DNA of 64,000 bases from the NCBI RefSeq assembly GCF_000241955.1, contig NC_016818.1:4092001-4156000 (forward strand), in the 5' to 3' direction. The notes beneath the pieces are model-generated. The model was given only the letters and a program-made list of their open reading frames with translations. It was not told the origin of the DNA and searched no databases. The stretch comes from Rahnella aquatilis CIP 78.65 = ATCC 33071 (lineage in GTDB: Bacteria > Pseudomonadota > Gammaproteobacteria > Enterobacterales > Enterobacteriaceae). The position numbers were made by a program, and so were the translations under genes. Below are positions 58,825-64,000 of the stretch, piece after piece (positions within the stretch are counted from its first letter, which is position 1; each line of letters opens with the position of its first letter).

Positions 58825-58870
58825 TACAGAAGGTTGCCAACCGCTCTGTCGTCGAAGTGATAAAACGTCA

Positions 58871-58896
58871 AAGGCCAGCGAAAGCTGGCCTTTTCT
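58871..58896. terminator. bidirectional terminator between arcA and creA
   Basis: 9-bp stem aaggccagc / gctggcctt closed by a GAAA tetraloop (58880-58883), with a T-rich flank. Confidence 0.8.
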
Positions 58897-58921
58897 TTTG
58901 ATTGGGATCCCTCACTGAAAC

Positions 58922-59404
58922 TCAGGGTTCAGCATGTCCCCACGGAATGATCGGCACCGCACTGAGTGCGTTTTTCGGTGAACCGTCCACGACTTTATCG
59001 GAATAGCTCAGGTAGATAAGCGCATTGCGTTTCTCATCATAAAAACGCACGACCTGAAGCTTTTTGAATACCAGAGAGGTACGTTTCTGGAAAACCACTG
59101 TGCCTTTGTCTTTCCCCTGCTTAATCTTATCGCTCAGATCGATAGGCCCTACCTGCTGACAGGAAATCGCCGCATCCGACGTATCTTCGGCCAGACCTAA
59201 TCCGCCCTTGATTCCGCCGGTTTTGGCACGACTGATATAACAAGTTACATTTTTAATGTCAGGATCATCAAAGGCCTCGACCACAATTTTATGGTCCGGA
59301 CCGAATAATTTGAAGACAGTATCTACCGATCCTACTTGCTCTGCATGGGCAACAGCGGAACAAAAAACAAACATCCCAAAAACAAAAATCCAACACTTAT
59401 TCAT
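58922..59404 (-). CDS. creA: CreA family protein
   Basis: 160 aa periplasmic protein of unknown role (E. coli 157). It starts at [10 protein letters not shown] with GGAG upstream and a signal peptide ending AVAHA. The frame extends 40 codons upstream into the rob promoter region, which is not supported. The conserved core is [24 protein letters not shown] and [23 protein letters not shown]. In E. coli creBCD follow it; here arcA comes next, 97 bases away, so the two-component genes are missing. Confidence 0.94.
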   Translation of the reverse strand: MNKCWIFVFGMFVFCSAVAHAEQVGSVDTVFKLFGPDHKIVVEAFDDPDIKNVTCYISRAKTGGIKGGLGLAEDTSDAAISCQQVGPIDLSDKIKQGKDKGTVVFQKRTSLVFKKLQVVRFYDEKRNALIYLSYSDKVVDGSPKNALSAVPIIPWGHAEP

Positions 59405-59612
59405 TAAGTTACTCCACGTCATCAGCATGACGTTGTTTTCTAAAGAAACCCCACTCAGAACGTGTGCATTCACACTTTCGAAATGAAATACTCTGTAACA
59501 CCTGTAAATAGCACAGATAGCCAAAAAATTCTTAAGAAGTCTTATCGGGAAAAAGTTGCTATTATGCCGCCCATCATTCTGTGCATTTATCTTAGTTCAA
59601 CGAGGACGATCT

Positions 59613-60476
59613 ATGGATCAAGCAGGAATCATTCGTGACCTTCTTAGCTGGTTAGAAACCCATTTAGACCAGCCCTTGTCACTCGACAATGTCGCAGCCA
59701 AGGCCGGCTATTCCAAGTGGCACCTGCAGCGCATGTTTAAAGACGTCACGAATAATGCCATTGGCGCTTATATTCGTGCCCGTCGTCTGTCGAAAGCGGC
59801 TGTCGCTTTACGCCTCACCAGTCGCCCGATTTTAGATATCGCCCTTCAGTACCGTTTTGACTCTCAACAAACGTTTACCCGGGCTTTCAAAAAACAGTTT
59901 GCCCAGACGCCAGCACTGTATCGCCGTGCTGAAGACTGGCATTCGTTTGGTATTTGCCCGCCTATCCGGTTGGGTGCATTCATTCTGCCGCAACCCGAGT
60001 ATATCTCGCTGCCGGAACAGCATCTGCTCGGTATAACGCAAAGCTATTCATGTACGCTTGAGCAAATCACCACGTACCGCAACGAGATGCGTCGTCATTT
60101 CTGGCGCCAATATATTGGCGAGGTGAAAACGCTGCCACCTATTCTTTATGGCCTGCACCATTCGCGTCCAAGCCAGGAGAAAGATGACGAGCAGGAAGTC
60201 TTGTACACGACAGCGCTGGAAGCTCAGCATCTGCCGGAAAACGTTGAAGGTCAGCCTATTGTGTTGCAGCAAGGTGAATATGCCATGTTCCACTACAATG
60301 GCACGCCGGAGCACTTACAGGAATTTATTCTGACGTTGTACAGCACCTGTCTGCCGACATTGAAACTGACCCGCAGAAAGGGACAGGATATCGAACGCTT
60401 TTACACGAATGGCCGTGCTCCCGGCACCGCGCCAACCGAAATACAGTGTGATTACCTGATCCCAATCCGCCGCTAA
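59613..60476 (+). CDS. rob: AraC-family activator Rob
   Basis: 287 aa (E. coli 289). The N-terminal AraC/XylS DNA-binding domain includes AKAGYSKWHLQRMFKDVT and FDSQQTFTRAFKKQFAQTPALYRR. The C-terminal GyrI-like domain binds bile salts or fatty acids and allows rapid activation of mar/sox/rob efflux genes. It starts at MDQAGIIRDLLSWLE; 19 upstream codons are not conserved. Its stop codon lies inside a hairpin shared with gpmB. Confidence 0.97.
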   Translation: MDQAGIIRDLLSWLETHLDQPLSLDNVAAKAGYSKWHLQRMFKDVTNNAIGAYIRARRLSKAAVALRLTSRPILDIALQYRFDSQQTFTRAFKKQFAQTPALYRRAEDWHSFGICPPIRLGAFILPQPEYISLPEQHLLGITQSYSCTLEQITTYRNEMRRHFWRQYIGEVKTLPPILYGLHHSRPSQEKDDEQEVLYTTALEAQHLPENVEGQPIVLQQGEYAMFHYNGTPEHLQEFILTLYSTCLPTLKLTRRKGQDIERFYTNGRAPGTAPTEIQCDYLIPIRR

Positions 60477-60494
60477 CGCCTTCTGGCGTTAGCG
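60471..60494. terminator. inverted repeat containing the stop codons of both rob and gpmB
   Basis: Arms cgctaacgcc (60471-60480) / ggcgttagcg (60485-60494). The rob TAA (60474-60476) and the gpmB stop (60489-60491) are the mirror-image taa/tta in the two arms. It lacks a long T-run, so it is weak as an intrinsic terminator. Confidence 0.5.
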
Positions 60495-61136
60495 TTGCAA
60501 CTCGTCTAACGCGGGCAGATCAAGATGTGATACATCGCCCGCCGTTTCCACAATCCAACCATTTGCCAGCCAGGCGCTTTGCTGGTGATCGACTCGCGAC
60601 AATGAACAGTTACGCAGGCGCAGACGGCGTTCCGCATACGCAGGCAATCCGAGGATCGTACTGATCAGACAACCCAGCGCAATGCCGTGGCTGACCAGCA
60701 ACGGTTTGCTTCCCGCCGGTAAATCCAGACAACTGTCGAGCGCGGCACGCATACGCACAGCCAGTTCAGTCATCGTTTCACCTTCGGGAATACGTCCTTT
60801 TGGTGAACCATCGACCATCTGTTTACGCCATATTTCTTCCTGCTCCGTCAGACCATCCAGAATACGTTCTTCCAGCACGCCCATGTGCAGTTCGCGCAAA
60901 CGGGGCTCGTCGATCACTTCACACCCACAGGCATCCGCAATAATCTGCGCCGTGTGGCGGGTCCGCCCTAAATCACTGGTGATAACGTGAGTGATCCCTT
61001 CATTACGCACGCGCTCAGCAACCTGACGGGCCTGGTAAAGACCTTTGGCCGTCAGCGGGCTGTCTGACTGCCCCTGAATACGGCGGGCGGCGTTCCATTC
61101 TGTTTCGCCATGACGGACGAGATATACCTGTAACAT
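60489..61136 (-). CDS. gpmB: phosphoglycerate mutase-like phosphatase GpmB
   Basis: 215 aa, the E. coli length. Histidine phosphatase superfamily with the phospho-His motif LVRHGETEWNA at the N terminus and the late LLVSHGIALG. Although named phosphoglycerate mutase 2, activity is more likely that of a phosphatase. It is convergent with rob and divergent from yjjX. Confidence 0.94.
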   Translation of the reverse strand: MLQVYLVRHGETEWNAARRIQGQSDSPLTAKGLYQARQVAERVRNEGITHVITSDLGRTRHTAQIIADACGCEVIDEPRLRELHMGVLEERILDGLTEQEEIWRKQMVDGSPKGRIPEGETMTELAVRMRAALDSCLDLPAGSKPLLVSHGIALGCLISTILGLPAYAERRLRLRNCSLSRVDHQQSAWLANGWIVETAGDVSHLDLPALDELQR

Positions 61137-61187
61137 GAGTGTTTTCCGTTATACTGCGTGAAATTTGCTAAAGGATGCTAAAACTCT

Positions 61188-61721
61188 ATGTATCATGTTG
61201 TCGCTGCAACCACTAACCCGGCAAAAATCAAAGCTATCGCCATGGCTTTTGAAGACATTTTCGGCGCTGAGGCATTTCGCATTGAAGGCGTTGACGTCGA
61301 CAGTGGCGTTCCCAATCAACCTATCGGCAGTAATGAAACCCGGACCGGTGCACGCCATCGTGTTATCGGCGCACGTCAGGTTCGTCCCGAAGCAGACTTC
61401 TGGGTCGGCGTGGAAGCGGGTATCGAAGACAATATGACATTCGCCTGGATGGTGATTGAGAATATGCACCAGCGCGGCGAATCACGTTCAGCCAGTTTAA
61501 TGTTACCTGAAATTATTTTACAGGGGATCAACCAGGGCAGTGAATTGGGGGATGAGATGGAAAAACTGACGGGTATCGCAGAGGTGAAGCGTAAAGGCGG
61601 CGCCATCGGCATTTTTACCGCCGGGAAACTGACCCGCACCAGCGTCTATCATCAGGCACTGGTACTGGCTTTAGCACCTTTCCATAATCCGGTTTATCAA
61701 ACCCGCACCCAGACCCATTGA
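61188..61721 (+). CDS. yjjX: inosine/xanthosine triphosphatase YjjX
   Basis: 177 aa (E. coli 170). House-cleaning ITP/XTP pyrophosphatase that removes deaminated purine nucleotides. The N-terminal [21 protein letters not shown], the [12 protein letters not shown] loop and the [12 protein letters not shown] acidic segment are intact. It is convergent with trpR; a weak stem acggg/cccgt around 61736-61760 overlaps the trpR end. Confidence 0.95.
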   Translation: MYHVVAATTNPAKIKAIAMAFEDIFGAEAFRIEGVDVDSGVPNQPIGSNETRTGARHRVIGARQVRPEADFWVGVEAGIEDNMTFAWMVIENMHQRGESRSASLMLPEIILQGINQGSELGDEMEKLTGIAEVKRKGGAIGIFTAGKLTRTSVYHQALVLALAPFHNPVYQTRTQTH

Positions 61722-61744
61722 AATTTCAGACTGAGACGGGTGCA

Positions 61745-62080
61745 TCAGTCGCCCGTTTTGTCTGTCAGCAGTTGCCCGTTCAACCAATCCTTTAGCGCTG
61801 CCGGTGCTGTTTTCAGGCCATTCGATCCCCGGGTTATCGTGGCGATACCGGCACCCAGCTGGCTCTTCAGCTCACGCTGACTCATCTCTCCCCGCATCAG
61901 TTCCTGAATAATACGTACCCGCGTTCCCAGCGCCGCGCGCTCGTCGGGTGTCAGAAGCAGTTGCAGCAGATCCTGATGCAAATTTTCAGCAAAAGATTGC
62001 TGTAGCAGTGCCAGAAAGCACTGCCAGTCCTCATTGCCTTGTTGGGAAAGAGCAGGGTCAGTGATGGGTCGTTGAGTCAT
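61745..62080 (-). CDS. trpR: tryptophan repressor TrpR
   Basis: 111 aa (E. coli 108). All-helical dimeric repressor with the helix-turn-helix [21 protein letters not shown] around residues 68-88 and the [15 protein letters not shown] region. With tryptophan as corepressor it binds trp, aroH, mtr and its own operator. A matching operator lies immediately upstream. It is 56 bases downstream of slt. Confidence 0.97.
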   Translation of the reverse strand: MTQRPITDPALSQQGNEDWQCFLALLQQSFAENLHQDLLQLLLTPDERAALGTRVRIIQELMRGEMSQRELKSQLGAGIATITRGSNGLKTAPAALKDWLNGQLLTDKTGD

Positions 62081-62092
62081 GAGTGGGCTGCC

Positions 62093-62110
62093 ATACTATT
62101 AAACTAGTAC
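62093..62110 (-). promoter_or_regulatory. trp operator upstream of trpR
   Basis: On the minus strand GTACTAGTTTAATAGTAT, a near-symmetric match to the trp operator (GTACTAGTT core), 12 bases before the trpR start codon. It implies autorepression as in E. coli. Confidence 0.8.
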
Positions 62111-62136
62111 AGCAGCTTATCATAAACGTTCCAGGA

Positions 62137-64000
62137 TCAGTAACGCCTCTGCCATTCGGCATCCGTCAAAATTTTGGCCGGTTGATGTAAAAAATAGCGA
62201 TAAAACGCATCATATGCCAACACATTTTTAACATATCGGCGAGTTTCGGAGAAAGGGATACTCTCAATGAACGCGACCGAATCCACCCTGCCCGCACTGT
62301 TACCCAGCCAGGTATTCACACGGGAAGGTCCGGCGTTGTAGGCGGCGCTGGATAAAATACGGTTGCGGCCAAACATCTGATAGACGTATTCCAGATAGCT
62401 GGTGCCGATCGTGATGTTCATTTGCGGATCCAGCAACTGAGCCGGATTGCTGTAGCCCTGCAAACCAAACATGTCCACAGTATGCTGCGCTGTCGCAGGC
62501 ATTACCTGCATCAGACCTGACGCCCCTACCGGCGAACGGGCTTTCGGGTTCCATGCGCTTTCCTGACGGGCAATCGCCATTGCGTAGCTTTGCGTGATGC
62601 CCTTGTCATTAGTGGCACGGCGGAATTCATCGGGCCAGGCCAGCGGGAAACGTTCTTCGAGATAATCCCAAAGCTTGCCGGTAATGGTCGCCTGCACGCT
62701 GAGATCGGGCCATTTCTGCTCAAAAGCGTAACGCGCCAGTGCCGACTGCTGAGATTCAGAACGACTGCTGACCAGATAGCTCCATTCAGTGCGTGCAAGA
62801 TTGTCCATCTGCCAGTACATCAGTTCACGAACGCGGGCGACTTCCGGCAATTTCGCCATGCTGGCATCAGGCTTCGCAGCCACAGAAATTTGCATCGGAT
62901 AAGCAACATTCAGCTTTTGTGCCGCAGCCATCGGATAGAATCCGCGCCCCTTCATTAATGTGCGCAGCATCGCTTCACCCTGTGAGCGCTGACCGTTGTC
63001 GATCATGACTGACGCACGCCAGTACTGCCATTCATCTTCCTGCAGGGCATCCGGCGGCAAACGATCCAGCCACTGTCTCAGGCCCTGACGATCACCAGCG
63101 GCCAGTGCCATACGGATGCGACGTTCCACCAGCGTGGTGGAATGGCTGCGCAGAATGACGTTATCGCGCCATGCCGCCTGTTCCGGTGTGGCGTCGCTGC
63201 CCATATAGCGCCAGGCGACGGCTTCTTCCAGATCCAGACGTTCGCTGTCACTCATCTTTTGCAGACGCACAAGAACCGGGATCATCGAACGGGCATTTTC
63301 AGCATCATCACGGGCGATACGCGCAAAGGTAATACTGGTGGCATTGCGGGTAAAATCAGTCGGCCCGACGCTGCGCGCAAAGCTTTCGATGGTATTCGGG
63401 TTATTTTGTAAATCCAGCAGCGCATCGCGCATAGTCTGGTAATCCGGCGGTAACTGCTTCGCCAGGAAGTTCACCAGATTCGTATTGCCGGTTTTCATCG
63501 CCAGACCGATGCGTTGCAGCGTGGTCAATGCGGTCTGATTACCTGCGCCCTGCCAGACGGAGAACAGTTTGTCGCAGGTATTCGGCAACGAGGTGCCGGT
63601 CAACCAGATATCTTTCGCGCCATCAAAGGCTGCTTTCTGATCGCCGGTGGCCCATTTGGCATAATAGTAGTTGCAACGTGCAGCGACCGGTTTCGGCGGC
63701 TGCGGGCTGAAAGACAGCAAACTGTTCCAGTCCTGTCGACGCGCCAGTTCATTGACAAAGCGGGCCGGCAGGGAGCGCGCCGGCGGCAATGTCGGGTTCG
63801 CTTTTACAAACGCATTAACCTGCGCCGGCGTCGCGTCGCCCAGTTCCTGCGTCAGTTGCCGGTATTCCAGATAAGGATAAAGCGGATAATCTTCCAGCGT
63901 GGGCATCAACTCGCTGACAACATCCATCTGATTATTATCCCACGCCTGTTTAATCTGCATATAGTGCTGGCGTTGCGCGTCCAGCGAGTCAGCTTTCGCC
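62137..64000 (-). CDS. slt: soluble lytic murein transglycosylase Slt70 (5' end outside window)
   Basis: Periplasmic exolytic transglycosylase cleaving peptidoglycan to 1,6-anhydromuropeptides. The frame is open to the window edge: ...DSLDAQRQHYMQIKQAW, so only the signal peptide and a few residues are missing. 620 residues are visible (E. coli precursor 645). The superhelical U and L domains fill the first three quarters. The catalytic SLT domain has the active Glu in AIARQESAWNP, then SPVGASGLMQVMPATA and SSAAYNAGPSRVNTWL. Confidence 0.97.
   Translation of the reverse strand, partial: AKADSLDAQRQHYMQIKQAWDNNQMDVVSELMPTLEDYPLYPYLEYRQLTQELGDATPAQVNAFVKANPTLPPARSLPARFVNELARRQDWNSLLSFSPQPPKPVAARCNYYYAKWATGDQKAAFDGAKDIWLTGTSLPNTCDKLFSVWQGAGNQTALTTLQRIGLAMKTGNTNLVNFLAKQLPPDYQTMRDALLDLQNNPNTIESFARSVGPTDFTRNATSITFARIARDDAENARSMIPVLVRLQKMSDSERLDLEEAVAWRYMGSDATPEQAAWRDNVILRSHSTTLVERRIRMALAAGDRQGLRQWLDRLPPDALQEDEWQYWRASVMIDNGQRSQGEAMLRTLMKGRGFYPMAAAQKLNVAYPMQISVAAKPDASMAKLPEVARVRELMYWQMDNLARTEWSYLVSSRSESQQSALARYAFEQKWPDLSVQATITGKLWDYLEERFPLAWPDEFRRATNDKGITQSYAMAIARQESAWNPKARSPVGASGLMQVMPATAQHTVDMFGLQGYSNPAQLLDPQMNITIGTSYLEYVYQMFGRNRILSSAAYNAGPSRVNTWLGNSAGRVDSVAFIESIPFSETRRYVKNVLAYDAFYRYFLHQPAKILTDAEWQRRY

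Overview
This 64 kb window is chromosomal DNA from a member of the Enterobacterales. Almost every gene has a full-length E. coli counterpart in the same relative order and orientation. In E. coli terms it runs, reverse-complemented, from polB through rapA, djlA, lptD, apaH, kefFC, carAB, dapB, ileS, nhaA, dnaKJ, talB and thrLABC to arcA, rob, trpR and slt (about minute 1.4 back through zero to about minute 99.7). The protein sequences and the accessory genes suggest a Yersiniaceae-type organism (Rahnella/Serratia-like). That placement is an inference; no 16S or other decisive marker is present.

Layout: 1-5.9 kb has polB (5' end outside), rapA and rluA. 5.9-6.6 kb is a complete-looking IS200 element between rluA and djlA. 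6.6-14.5 kb holds djlA (-) and the outer-membrane/maintenance run lptD-surA-pdxA-rsmA-apaG-apaH (+). 14.5-19.8 kb has folA, the two-part exporter yjjPB, a LysE-type exporter and kefFC. 19.9-24.3 kb is accessory: a large multidomain chitinase, a displaced copy of the carB 3' end, an AT-rich segment with a 350-aa protein of unusual domain make-up, and possible tiny ORFs. 24.3-30 kb is carB-carA-dapB with its control region. 30-32.9 kb is a porin and an SMP-30/gluconolactonase-type gene. 32.9-38.7 kb is the ribF-ileS-lspA-fkpB-ispH run. 38.8-45.8 kb has an unlisted 47-aa membrane ORF, rpsT, nhaR-nhaA, dnaJ-dnaK with heat-shock promoters, and satP. 45.9-51.6 kb has an MHS-type MFS transporter, mog, talB, yaaJ and yaaA. 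51.7-56.6 kb is the attenuated threonine operon thrLABC. 56.7-64 kb has yjtD, arcA with an FNR-type site and an antisense yjjY-like ORF, creA (without creBCD), rob, gpmB, yjjX, trpR with its operator, and slt (5' end outside).

The backbone is ordinary core metabolism and envelope biogenesis. The variable points are the gaps rluA/djlA (IS200), folA/kefC (exporters), kefF/carB (chitinase plus mini-island), dapB/ispH (porin and lactonase) and creA/arcA (loss of creBCD). The most interesting structure is at carB. Its last 29 bases recur, 28/29 identical, about 1.5 kb downstream, next to a second terminator. This is the signature of a segment integrated at the 3' end of a gene. No integrase, CRISPR array, tRNA or rRNA gene was found.
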